The notes beneath the pieces are model-generated. The model worked only from the letters and a program-made list of their open reading frames with translations. It did no database searches and had not been told where the DNA came from. Below are positions 44,559 through 53,298 of a stretch of DNA of 64,000 nucleotides, piece by piece; the first letter of the stretch is position 1, and each line of letters starts with the position of its first letter. This stretch comes from Chitinophaga fulva (GTDB taxonomy: Bacteria > Bacteroidota > Bacteroidia > Chitinophagales > Chitinophagaceae): the NCBI RefSeq assembly GCF_012927205.1, contig NZ_JABBGC010000001.1, positions 62,001 to 126,000 on the forward strand, in the 5' to 3' direction. The translations under genes were made by a program, and so were the position numbers.

Positions 44559-45353
44559 TTACAGTTTTTTCCCCATCAGGATGGCGACAATAATGATTCC
44601 GCCAACGATGATACGATAGTAGCCCCACATCTTAAAACCATACTTTTTGAGGGTGCCGATAAAGAATTTGATCGCCAGCATAGCCACCACAAAAGCTACG
44701 ATATTACCTACCAGCAGCAGTTTTAGGTTCTCCGGATGCGCCATCAGCAGTTCTCTGCCTTTGAGCAGTTTATACCCCGTGGCAGCAGCCATGGTAGGCA
44801 CGGCCAGGAAGAAAGAGAACTCGGCCGCTTCGCTGCGGGTAAGCTTCTGTTGCATACCGCCGATGATGGAGGCCGCACTGCGGCTTACACCCGGTATCAG
44901 CGCCAGGCACTGGAAGAAACCGATACGCAGGGCGGAGAATATGCTGATTTTTTCGTCTGAATCGATCACCGGATTGCGGAACCAGTTGTCCACAAACAGC
45001 AGCACGATACCACCCAGGAACAGCGTTACGCCCACCGTCAGCGGGCTTTCCAGCAGCTCATCAATTTTATCGCTGAAGAGATAACCGGCGATGAGAGCAG
45101 GAACCACCGCTACTGCCAATTTAAGGTAGAACTGGAACCTGTTTTTATCGAAAACAAGGAATTTCCGCCAGTACAATACCACCACGGCCAGGATGGCGCC
45201 CAGCTGTATCACCACTTCAAACAGCTTGGTAAATTCATCTTTGTTGATACCCAACAGGGAGCTTACAATAATCATATGTCCCGTGGAGGAAATGGGCAGA
45301 AACTCGGTCAGCCCTTCCACAATGGCGATAATGATGGCATGGAAGAAGTTCAT
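44559..45353 (-). CDS. uppP: Undecaprenyl-diphosphatase
   Basis: UppP recycles the lipid carrier of peptidoglycan synthesis and is a bacitracin-resistance phosphatase. It has 264 aa from ATG 45353; the longer TTG start at 45362 is less likely. The family motifs EGLTEFLPISSTGH (about 14-27) and IPGVSRSAASIIGG (about 160) carry the catalytic residues. Multiple membrane helices are evident. It is downstream of the DUF3098 and ftsX genes on the same strand. Confidence 0.95.
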   Translation of the reverse strand: MNFFHAIIIAIVEGLTEFLPISSTGHMIIVSSLLGINKDEFTKLFEVVIQLGAILAVVVLYWRKFLVFDKNRFQFYLKLAVAVVPALIAGYLFSDKIDELLESPLTVGVTLFLGGIVLLFVDNWFRNPVIDSDEKISIFSALRIGFFQCLALIPGVSRSAASIIGGMQQKLTRSEAAEFSFFLAVPTMAAATGYKLLKGRELLMAHPENLKLLLVGNIVAFVVAMLAIKFFIGTLKKYGFKMWGYYRIIVGGIIIVAILMGKKL

Positions 45354-45432
45354 TAAAATCAAGTATGGTTAAAATGTGATAAAAAAAGCGATGAGGGCAT
45401 CATCGCTGTTATAATATGATTGTTGGCTCAAA

Positions 45433-45714
45433 TTATTCTTTTGTTTTGGGACGGGCCATGATGGCATATACCTCTATCAGCAGGCCCAGTACAATCACAA
45501 TGGGCGCCAGGGTGATACGGCGGAAGCTGTATACTTCTTCCGGCTTGAACGTATTGGGGTCGTTGCTGTTTCCGCCCATCATGAGGAGGAAGCCGATCAC
45601 AACTACTACGATACCCGCCATCATGTACTTGTAGTTTTCTTTAGGAAAGATAGGCCGGCTGTCGGTCACCTGGGTATCTTTTGTCACAGTTGATCTGAGC
45701 GTTTCTTTAGCCAT
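45433..45714 (-). CDS. DUF3098 membrane protein
   Basis: This 93-aa protein has two membrane helices (about 31-47 and 71-85) separated by a polar loop (NSNDPNTFKPEEVYSFRRI). This is the DUF3098 pattern, found between ftsX and uppP in Bacteroidota. Its role is unknown; position suggests the cell envelope or division. Confidence 0.85.
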   Translation of the reverse strand: MAKETLRSTVTKDTQVTDSRPIFPKENYKYMMAGIVVVVIGFLLMMGGNSNDPNTFKPEEVYSFRRITLAPIVIVLGLLIEVYAIMARPKTKE

Positions 45715-45742
45715 AGTGTTTATTTGTTAAGATGATGTTGCA

Positions 45743-46615
45743 TTAATAAAGATCGTCCAGTTTCAGCCGCAGGTATTTCATTACAGAGCGGTGGGTACTG
45801 AACAGGGAGATAAAGATGCCCACGACGATCATGCCCAGGAAAAGCAGGGCGATCATCATATTGTCGCGTAATCCGTTCAGTTCCGGCAGTGCTTTGTCGG
45901 CAAATGACAGGATACCTACGAGGCCGGCAATAGCGATAAGTGCACTGATAGCGCCGTTGGCAATACTGCGGAGATCGAACGGTTTGGCGATGAACCAGCG
46001 GGTAGCGCCCACCATCTGCATGGTTTTGATCAGGAAACGGTTGCTGAACATAGCCAGACGGATCGTATTATCGATCAGGAAGATGACCACCAGTGCCAGC
46101 AGGCAGCTGATAATCAGGATCACCATCCCTATTTTATTGACGTTTTCATTCAGTTTCTGTACCAGGCTGCGCTGATAGGATATCTCCCGGACGATGTTCT
46201 GCTGGGTGAGATTGTTCTCAATGACCTTCAGGCTGTCTGTGTTCACATAGTTGGCGTTGGCCTTGATATTGATGCTGGCATACAGTGGATTGTACTGTAG
46301 CAGCTGGATGAAATCCTCGCCGAAGTCCTTTTTAAAACGATCGGCAGCCACATCTTTCGATACGTATTCAATAGATTTGATATACGGTTTGTGAGCAATG
46401 GAATCACGGAGCGCCAATGCCTGGTTCTCTTTCACATTATCTCTCAGAATCACCTGAATTTCAATATTTTCCTTGAAATACTTGCTGAGTTTGCTGGCAT
46501 GGATAACCACCAGCCCCAGTGTACCTAATGAAAATAATACCAGCGCTACCCCAATAATGGAGTAGATATAGGACGGCTTGGATTTTTTTGCTGATGATTT
46601 CCCGGATTGCGCCAT
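45743..46615 (-). CDS. ftsX: FtsX-like cell division permease
   Basis: This is a membrane subunit of the FtsEX complex that activates peptidoglycan hydrolases. The 290 aa have one helix near the N-terminus (about 17-40), an extracellular domain (about 45-165), then three further helices with the FtsX-type segment MVGATRWFIAKPFDLRSIANG (about residues 205-225). ftsE is not adjacent. It is the first gene of ftsX-DUF3098-uppP. Confidence 0.92.
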   Translation of the reverse strand: MAQSGKSSAKKSKPSYIYSIIGVALVLFSLGTLGLVVIHASKLSKYFKENIEIQVILRDNVKENQALALRDSIAHKPYIKSIEYVSKDVAADRFKKDFGEDFIQLLQYNPLYASINIKANANYVNTDSLKVIENNLTQQNIVREISYQRSLVQKLNENVNKIGMVILIISCLLALVVIFLIDNTIRLAMFSNRFLIKTMQMVGATRWFIAKPFDLRSIANGAISALIAIAGLVGILSFADKALPELNGLRDNMMIALLFLGMIVVGIFISLFSTHRSVMKYLRLKLDDLY

Positions 46616-46878
46616 TAATCTTGCAGTTTATCGGCGAAAATAATAAAAATTAGTAGTTATGTGTTTAATTTTGCCAGTCCAACCTGTCACTGGCAGCAAT
46701 ATATGTTAAGAAAACGGCAATATATAAAGATGTTGGGGGATGTCATTGCTGTATTAATATTTTTAACATTATTTTGCCGAAACGGCATCATCCGATTTTA
46801 AATTTATAACTGATAACGCGGTAAAGCCCGGATGTATTGTTTATACCCCGGTCGATTATCGTTCATCTACATTGAGAT

Positions 46879-49644
46879 ATGGAATACAATTTCAGGGCAA
46901 TCGAAAAGAAATGGCAACAGCAATGGAAGGAGTCCCACGCTTATAAGGTAAGCAATGACAGCCCCAAGCCCAAATGTTATGTGCTGGACATGTTCCCCTA
47001 CCCCTCCGGGGCAGGCCTGCATGTTGGCCACCCGCTGGGTTATATTGCAACAGACATCTACTCACGCTATAAAAGGCTAAAAGGCTTCAACGTACTGCAC
47101 CCTATGGGATACGATGCCTTCGGCCTACCAGCGGAACAATATGCCCTGGAAACCGGTCAGCATCCTGCCGTGACCACCACCCAAAATATCAAGGCTTTCC
47201 GCGAACAGCTGGATAATATCGGCTTTTGTTATGACTGGGACCGCGAGGTAAACACCAGCGACCCTTCTTACTATAAATGGACCCAATGGATTTTCCTGCA
47301 GCTGTTTGAGAGCTGGTACAACCGCATCAACGCAAAAGCAGAACCTATCAGCACCCTGACAGCCATCTTCGAACAGGAAGGCAACAGCCGTCATGCCTGC
47401 CCGGGTGACCGTCAGCGGACCTTTACTGCTGCTGAATGGAAAAACTACTCCGAAAAGGAACAACGGGAAGTACTGATGCAGTACCGCCTCGCCTTCCTCG
47501 ACTACGCCGAAGTGAACTGGTGCGCTGCCTTGGGCACCGTACTGGCCAACGACGAAGTGATCAACGGTGTGAGTGAACGCGGCGGCTTCCCCGTCGTGAA
47601 AAAGAAAATGCGCCAGTGGTTCCTGCGCATCACGGAGTACGCCGATCGCCTGCTCACCGGCCTCGAAACCGTTAATTTCAGCGACGCCATGAAGGAAATG
47701 CAGCGCAACTGGATCGGTAAAAGCCAGGGCGCCGAAGTGACCTTCTCTGTGAAAGGCTCCGATCATACCATCGAAGTATATACCACCCGTCCCGACACTA
47801 TCTTCGGTGTGGACTTCGTGGTGATTGCCCCGGAGCATGAACTGATACAACAGATCACCTCCGCTGAACAAAAAGCTGAGATCGAAAAATACCTCGAATA
47901 CGTTCAAAGCCGCTCCGAAAGGGAACGTATGGCAGACGTGAAACAAATCACCGGCTGCTTTACCGGCGCCTACGCCATCAACCCGCTCAACGGCCATGAA
48001 ATACCGGTATGGACCGCAGAATACGTGCTGGCAGGCTATGGCACCGGCGCCGTAATGGCCGTGCCTTGCGGTGATCAGCGTGACTTCAGCTTCGCCCGCC
48101 ACTTCAACATCCCCATCACCAACATCATCGGGGATGCATTCAACGGCGAAGAAGCCAATCCCACCAAGGACGCCAAACTGCAAAACAGCGGCTTCCTCGA
48201 TGGCATGGACATGAAGCCCGCCATGGACGCGGTGATCGACAAACTGGAAGAAATGAAGATCGGCAAACGCCAGATCAACTTTAAAATGCGCGACGCCGGC
48301 TTCAGCCGCCAACGGTACTGGGGTGAACCTTTCCCAATCGTATTCAAAGACGGCATAGCCTACCCGCTGGACGAAAAAGACCTCCCGCTGGAGCTGCCAC
48401 ACGTAGACCAATACAAACCCGGAGAAGAAGGAGAAGGCCCGCTGGCCAATATCACCGACTGGGTAAACGTAGCGCCCGACGTAAAACGCGAAACCAACAC
48501 AATGCCCGGTTATGCCGGCAGCAGCTGGTACTTCCTGCGTTATATGGACCCTCATAACAGCACCACCTTCGCTGATCGTAAGGCCACCGATTACTGGAAC
48601 CAGGTAGATGTATATGTAGGCGGTACCGAACACGCCGTAGGACACCTGCTCTATTCCCGTATGTGGACCAAAGCGCTCTATGACCTGGGCCACATCGGAT
48701 TTGACGAACCATTCAAATCACTGATCAACCAGGGTATGATTGGCGGTAGCTCCAGACTGGTATATCGTATCCGCGGCACTCAGCAGTTCGTTTCCCATGG
48801 CCTGAAAGACCAGTACGAAACAGATCCGCTGCACGTAGACGTAAATATCGTTGACGGCCTGGAGCTGGACATGGAAGCTTTCAAAAAATGGAAAGCCGAT
48901 TATGCTGAAGCTACCTTCATCCTGGAAGATGGGAAATACATCTGCGGCGTACTGCTGGAAAAAATGAGCAAACGCCTGTTCAATACTGTCAACCCGAACG
49001 ACCTGGTAAATAAATTCGGCGCGGATACCTTCCGCATGTACGAAATGTTCCTCGGACCAGTAGAACAGTCCAAACCTTGGGACACCAAAGGCATTGAGGG
49101 AGTACACCGTTTCCTCAAGAAGCTGTGGCGCCTGTTTGCTGACGAAAACAAAGGACTCATCGTTACCAACGATGCTGCCACGCCGGAAGAACTGAAAATA
49201 TTACACAAAACTATCAACAAAATTGATGGCGACACCAGCAGCTTCTCTTATAATACAGCTGTCAGCCAGTTTATGATCTGTGTGAACGAACTGGCCACCA
49301 TGAAATGCAACAAACGCGCTGTATTGGAACCAGTGCTGATATTGCTCACACCTTATGCCCCGCACTTCGCTGAAGAACTGTGGCATCTGTTAGGCAATAC
49401 CACCAGCATCCTGGACGCTGCTTATCCGGTGTATGACGAAAGCTTTACCAAAGAAAGCACCTTCAACTACCCCATCGCAGTAAACGGTAAAACCCGCACT
49501 GAAATGGGCCTTCCGCTGGATGCAGACAACAGCGCCCTCGAAAAAGAAGTGCTGGCCAGCGAAGTAGTGCAGAAATGGCTCGATGGTAAACAACCGAAAA
49601 AAGTAATCATCGTAAAAGGCAGAATGATCAATGTGGTGATATAA
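46879..49644 (+). CDS. leuS: Leucyl-tRNA synthetase
   Basis: This enzyme charges tRNA-Leu. The 921 aa include the HIGH region PYPSGAGLHVGHPLGY (about 34-49), a CP1 editing domain (TTRPDTIFGVDFVVIA), the core ASP-type stretch FSRQRYWGEPFP and the C-terminal anticodon domains. The usual KMSKS loop reads EKMSKRLFN, a substitution of Ser by Arg. A Bacteroidota-style insertion sits between the HIGH motif and the editing domain. The length is typical. A terminator follows. Confidence 0.97.
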   Translation: MEYNFRAIEKKWQQQWKESHAYKVSNDSPKPKCYVLDMFPYPSGAGLHVGHPLGYIATDIYSRYKRLKGFNVLHPMGYDAFGLPAEQYALETGQHPAVTTTQNIKAFREQLDNIGFCYDWDREVNTSDPSYYKWTQWIFLQLFESWYNRINAKAEPISTLTAIFEQEGNSRHACPGDRQRTFTAAEWKNYSEKEQREVLMQYRLAFLDYAEVNWCAALGTVLANDEVINGVSERGGFPVVKKKMRQWFLRITEYADRLLTGLETVNFSDAMKEMQRNWIGKSQGAEVTFSVKGSDHTIEVYTTRPDTIFGVDFVVIAPEHELIQQITSAEQKAEIEKYLEYVQSRSERERMADVKQITGCFTGAYAINPLNGHEIPVWTAEYVLAGYGTGAVMAVPCGDQRDFSFARHFNIPITNIIGDAFNGEEANPTKDAKLQNSGFLDGMDMKPAMDAVIDKLEEMKIGKRQINFKMRDAGFSRQRYWGEPFPIVFKDGIAYPLDEKDLPLELPHVDQYKPGEEGEGPLANITDWVNVAPDVKRETNTMPGYAGSSWYFLRYMDPHNSTTFADRKATDYWNQVDVYVGGTEHAVGHLLYSRMWTKALYDLGHIGFDEPFKSLINQGMIGGSSRLVYRIRGTQQFVSHGLKDQYETDPLHVDVNIVDGLELDMEAFKKWKADYAEATFILEDGKYICGVLLEKMSKRLFNTVNPNDLVNKFGADTFRMYEMFLGPVEQSKPWDTKGIEGVHRFLKKLWRLFADENKGLIVTNDAATPEELKILHKTINKIDGDTSSFSYNTAVSQFMICVNELATMKCNKRAVLEPVLILLTPYAPHFAEELWHLLGNTTSILDAAYPVYDESFTKESTFNYPIAVNGKTRTEMGLPLDADNSALEKEVLASEVVQKWLDGKQPKKVIIVKGRMINVVI

Positions 49645-49667
49645 TCGCACAATCATCTACCTATAAG

Positions 49668-49705
49668 AAAAAAGCGCGCAAAGCTATAGCCTTGCGCGCT
49701 TTTTT
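49668..49705. terminator. Bidirectional terminator between leuS and the membrane-protein operon
   Basis: AAAAAAGCGCGCAA pairs with TTGCGCGCTTTTTT around a 10-nt loop, between converging genes. Confidence 0.9.
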
Positions 49706-49720
49706 ATGTATAAGGTTGAT

Positions 49721-49996
49721 TTAAATACCGAGAATAAACCACCCGGTGATAAACGCCACCAGCATCATGATAAACCCCGACAATAGTAACGCCAGCCCCT
49801 CTTCCCTGTCCTCCGACATCAGCAGCATCACGCCTACGATGCCATAAGCCAATACCAGCAGGCCTAACAGTATGCCTGCCGTTTCCAGATTATCTCCTCT
49901 GCCAATACCCAGTGCGATGAAAAAAATCAGCAGTGGTATTAGGGCAAGGTAACCGGTTTTCCACCAGAAGTTGCGCATAAGCGTCGTTTTAAACAT
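49721..49996 (-). CDS. Small membrane protein, paralogue of its neighbour (second copy)
   Basis: This 91-aa protein has three predicted helices: about 16-29, 41-60 and 70-90 (LLLSGFIMMLVAFITGWFIL). It has a similar layout to the 88-aa protein encoded 2 nt upstream. Shared features are the middle-helix pattern with a GV-LL segment, the charged EDREEGLAL-type loop and a closing FIMM/IIMM segment. No known family is recognised. It is the last gene of the Lgt-like/radical SAM operon. Confidence 0.75.
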   Translation of the reverse strand: MFKTTLMRNFWWKTGYLALIPLLIFFIALGIGRGDNLETAGILLGLLVLAYGIVGVMLLMSEDREEGLALLLSGFIMMLVAFITGWFILGI

Positions 49997-49998
49997 GG

Positions 49999-50265
49999 CT
50001 AATGAAGTCCGGCAATGATAAGTCCGCAGGTAGACAAGCCTACCATCATGATAATACCGGCTGCCAGCACCATTGCCTTACCTGCTTCTGCACCCTCCCT
50101 GGAAAATATAGCTAACAGCACGCCTATCACCAGGTAAGCCGGCACTACAAACAACAACAGTAAACCGGCACTCAAAATCCCTTCATCGCCGGAAACCGCC
50201 AGCACTAAAGCAATTGACAGCGGCACACCTAACATCCACAACAGCTTTTGAACAAAAGGTTTCAT
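49999..50265 (-). CDS. Small membrane protein, paralogue of its neighbour (first copy)
   Basis: This 88-aa protein has three helices (about 8-23, 34-53 and 64-85: AMVLAAGIIMMVGLSTCGLII). It is separated from the next gene by 2 nt and lies 9 nt after the radical SAM stop, so it is surely co-transcribed. The role is unknown; similarity to the 91-aa gene indicates a tandem duplication. Confidence 0.75.
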   Translation of the reverse strand: MKPFVQKLLWMLGVPLSIALVLAVSGDEGILSAGLLLLFVVPAYLVIGVLLAIFSREGAEAGKAMVLAAGIIMMVGLSTCGLIIAGLH

Positions 50266-50274
50266 ATATAACGT

Positions 50275-51681
50275 TTATGACTGAACGGATTCCCTTTCCT
50301 CCTGTAATGTTTTCAGATAAGCTTCTTTGTCATCCCGGTAAAACAGGTTCATCGTTTCAAACGGAATAATCCTGCCATCTTTATGTACAATATGCACACA
50401 GGATTTTTTGATGGCGCGCACATCGAAATCATATGCATCAATAAACCGCATGATCACAATCCGGAAAAGATTGTTGTAATCCAGTCCGGGCGCCTGTATC
50501 TGTGGCAGGCAACACAATAAAGACTGCATATCACAAACCGCCGCATCGGTGGAAATTCCGGTACTGAAAATTTTCAGCACATGCTGATGCAGTTTCTCAT
50601 CCTGCTCATATACGATGGTGTTTTTACTATTGTTCAGCAAAACAGCCGGATCTACAAAACGGGTTAGCGGGAATATTTTTCCGTCTATTTTCAGCGCGTA
50701 GGCCATGGCCAATGCATCCGGATTACATGGTACCGGAATAATGTCATTGGCATTGAATATGGGCGACTGCTCCAGTATCCGTTGACGTACTTCCGTCAAC
50801 GTTATACGGTCGGTAGCCGGATCAAAATCATCTGTACGGCCGGCCACCTGTACCGGCTGAAAGGTAACGCCCCTCACACACGGTTGCTGCAGGGCATAAT
50901 CAATGATACTTCCCATTTCATCCTCATTGACGCCGCGTTGCAGCGTCACCACCAGTGTAGTGCTGAGGTTCACCTCATTCAGGTTTTCAAGCGCCTGCTT
51001 ACGGGTATCGGTCAGGTCTTTGCCACGCATGCGTTCCAACGCTTCGGGCCTGAAGGAATCGAACTGCAGGTACACCTCAAAGTCAGGCATATAAGTAGCC
51101 AGCCGGGCTGTAAACGCTTTGTCTTTCGCAATACGTATCCCGTTGGTATTGATCATCAGGTGACGGATAGGCTTGCGCTTCGCGATGTCCAGTATTTCAA
51201 AAAACTGCGGATGGAGCGTCGGTTCGCCGCCACTGAGCTGCACCACGTCTGGCTGACCTTCATTGGCCACCACGATGTCCAGCATCTGCTCTATCTCTTC
51301 CAGGGTACGGTGCCGCCCATAATGAGGAGAAGACATCGCGTAACAGGTAGGACACGTAAGGTTACAACGGTCTGTCACTTCAATCACCGAAAGACAGGAA
51401 TGCTGTTCATGGTCCTGGCAAAGCCCGCAATCATACGGACAACCGTAATGCGTACGGGTGTTGGTTTTGAGTGGTGCTTCCGAGGGTTTGTTATAGTTCC
51501 GGGTATTTTTATAATAATCGATGTCTGTAGCAATAAGTACTTTTTCCCTTCCGTGTGTGGGACAGTTTTTCACCATAAACACCTTGTTATCCTCAAATAT
51601 AACTTTCGCGTCTACACGTCGCAGACAGGTGCTACAGATGCTTACCGTAAAATCGTAATACGTGTAATTTTTCTCAGGCAT
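50275..51681 (-). CDS. Radical SAM enzyme with MJ0619/Tes-type cysteine layout
   Basis: This 468-aa protein starts at ATG 51681, overlapping the upstream gene stop by 8 nt (a TTG at 51693 is in frame but weaker). The N-terminus has Cys pairs CSTC (about 16-19) and NCPTHG, then GCPYDCGLCQDHEQHSC (about 80-96) and the radical SAM CNLTCPTC (Cys106, 110, 113). SGGEPTLHPQ and a QFDSF strand follow. This layout matches the COG1964 family that includes archaeal MJ0619 and the tetraether synthase Tes. I infer a lipid or methyl-transfer-like role; the exact reaction is unknown. It lies with an Lgt-like gene and two small membrane proteins. Confidence 0.88.
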   Translation of the reverse strand: MPEKNYTYYDFTVSICSTCLRRVDAKVIFEDNKVFMVKNCPTHGREKVLIATDIDYYKNTRNYNKPSEAPLKTNTRTHYGCPYDCGLCQDHEQHSCLSVIEVTDRCNLTCPTCYAMSSPHYGRHRTLEEIEQMLDIVVANEGQPDVVQLSGGEPTLHPQFFEILDIAKRKPIRHLMINTNGIRIAKDKAFTARLATYMPDFEVYLQFDSFRPEALERMRGKDLTDTRKQALENLNEVNLSTTLVVTLQRGVNEDEMGSIIDYALQQPCVRGVTFQPVQVAGRTDDFDPATDRITLTEVRQRILEQSPIFNANDIIPVPCNPDALAMAYALKIDGKIFPLTRFVDPAVLLNNSKNTIVYEQDEKLHQHVLKIFSTGISTDAAVCDMQSLLCCLPQIQAPGLDYNNLFRIVIMRFIDAYDFDVRAIKKSCVHIVHKDGRIIPFETMNLFYRDDKEAYLKTLQEERESVQS

Positions 51682-52456
51682 ATTGTTTCTCAATTAATCG
51701 TGATGGGAAAATAATGACGGGCGCGTAATAAATCAGTCCGGCCAGACAGGCCAGTTGTATAGAACCAAGGCCAAAAGCGAACCGGTAGCCGGGCTTGATA
51801 AAATCGAGCAAAAAACGGAATAATAAATATCCGATCATGAATAGTTGAAAACGGGCGCCGCTCACCAGCCGGTAACGCCGGCCTGCCATGCGCAGCACCT
51901 GCCACAGCAGTAACAGGAAAACAATTTCATACAAAGCCACCGGGTGCCTCATCAGCCCATCTCCCAAATCCATTCCCCATGGCAAACTGGTGGGTACTCC
52001 GTAGGTCTCTTCATAAATACCCATACTGAAACAACCGATACGGCCAATGATCATGGCCAGTATCAACGGAAAAGTGAACAGGTCGCCGGTTGACTGCCGC
52101 TCTCCTACCAGCTTTTTAATGGTTTCCACCCCTATCAATCCCCCCAACAGGCCACCCACAATGGTTTTATTCTGGTAGATATATAACAACGGGTTAGTCG
52201 CGTGAAACAGACCAGGGGGATTCTCCAGTGCTCCCAACAGGCGGCTGCCCAGCAAAGCGCCAAAGGTAGCGCCAATGATAGACCAGATACGGTTGTTACT
52301 GTCTACCTGATCGCCCTGGCGGCGCCGCAGGAATAGGAAATACCGGAAACCGATGAACATGCCCAGCGTCTCCGTTATCACATGCAACGGAAGATGAAGA
52401 GAAGCAACAGACACATAGACAGGGTACACCACGGGGCAACTGATTATTTTATACAC
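51674..52456 (-). CDS. Divergent Lgt-like membrane protein
   Basis: This 260-aa protein with about seven helices is related to prolipoprotein diacylglyceryl transferase: ETLGMFIGFRYF, VGGLLGGLIG (about 100-109), GRIGCFSMG (138-146), MRHPVALYE (169-177) and FRFLLDF. Several classical active-site residues are replaced. The HGG loop His is Val (99-102), and the Asn of GRxGNF is Cys. The Arg of GRxG and the HPxxLYE motif remain. It is probably not the housekeeping Lgt. The start is GTG 52456, with other GTG codons nearby (52432), so the N-terminus is uncertain. It heads the operon with the radical SAM gene. Confidence 0.82.
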   Translation of the reverse strand: MYKIISCPVVYPVYVSVASLHLPLHVITETLGMFIGFRYFLFLRRRQGDQVDSNNRIWSIIGATFGALLGSRLLGALENPPGLFHATNPLLYIYQNKTIVGGLLGGLIGVETIKKLVGERQSTGDLFTFPLILAMIIGRIGCFSMGIYEETYGVPTSLPWGMDLGDGLMRHPVALYEIVFLLLLWQVLRMAGRRYRLVSGARFQLFMIGYLLFRFLLDFIKPGYRFAFGLGSIQLACLAGLIYYAPVIIFPSRLIEKQYA

Positions 52457-52500
52457 AAATTAATATTTATATTTAGATGTACAGTTTAAGCTGACAAAAT

Positions 52501-53190
52501 ATGTTACAGGAGGTATTAAAACAACACCAATCCACCTTCCACCCGGTGATCACGCTGCTTCATCCCGACGAGCAGCTGCTGGTCATGGATTTTACTGCCA
52601 ACAATACGACCCTTACCAAACCTGTTCTGAACAATATAGACCGGTTCTGCCGCTACATTACCCGCACCCTCACCTCCGGTGGTTGCCGGCTGGGCATCGG
52701 TGGTTATAATGAGCACCGTACCATCTATGCCGTGAGTCCTCATTTTGATGCCGGAGAAGAGCCACGCAGGCTGCATCTGGGCATCGACGTATGGGGCCCT
52801 TCCGGCACACCGGTGTCTGCACCGCTCAACGGCCATGTGCACAGCTTCCGCTTCAACGACCACTTCGGGGATTATGGCGCGACCATTATCTTACAACATC
52901 AACTGGACGGTTATACGTTTCATACGCTGTACGGGCACCTTAGTATCTCCAACCTGCAAGGCCTCTACGAAAAGATGCCCATAGCGGCCGGGCAACAGTT
53001 TGCCTGGTTCGGCACACCCGCCGAAAACGGTGGCTGGCCGCCCCATCTGCATTTTCAGATCGTAACAGATATGATGCACTACCGTGGCGATTATCCTGGC
53101 GTATGCCGCTACAGTGAGCGCGACAAATACCTGCAAAACTGTCCCGATCCTGATCTCATCCTGCAGCTGAACCGTAATACGCACGGCTAA
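52501..53190 (+). CDS. M23-family metallopeptidase without signal peptide
   Basis: This 229-aa protein has the LytM-type zinc site: the HLGIDVWGPSGTPVSAPLNG segment (about residues 97-116), LYGHLS, and PPHLHFQIV (about 180). It should cleave peptidoglycan peptides or related cross-links. The N-terminus (LKQHQSTFHPVITLLHP) shows no signal peptide or membrane helix, unusual for this family, so export is unclear; a missing or distant export route is possible. It is transcribed divergently from the Lgt-like operon. Confidence 0.88.
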   Translation: MLQEVLKQHQSTFHPVITLLHPDEQLLVMDFTANNTTLTKPVLNNIDRFCRYITRTLTSGGCRLGIGGYNEHRTIYAVSPHFDAGEEPRRLHLGIDVWGPSGTPVSAPLNGHVHSFRFNDHFGDYGATIILQHQLDGYTFHTLYGHLSISNLQGLYEKMPIAAGQQFAWFGTPAENGGWPPHLHFQIVTDMMHYRGDYPGVCRYSERDKYLQNCPDPDLILQLNRNTHG

Positions 53191-53298
53191 AAATATATCC
53201 CTATTGGCACAACTCGCAGCCTTAAAACTGCCATCCATCCATAGCCACTTGACATAAAGCAACGCGATTGATATTTTTACCGGCTAAACAGATATAGT

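Noticed and set aside
47125..48693. 522-aa minus-strand ORF inside leuS
   Set aside because: It is antisense to the clearly coding leuS gene and shows no recognisable domain; long shadow ORFs are common in such GC-balanced coding DNA.
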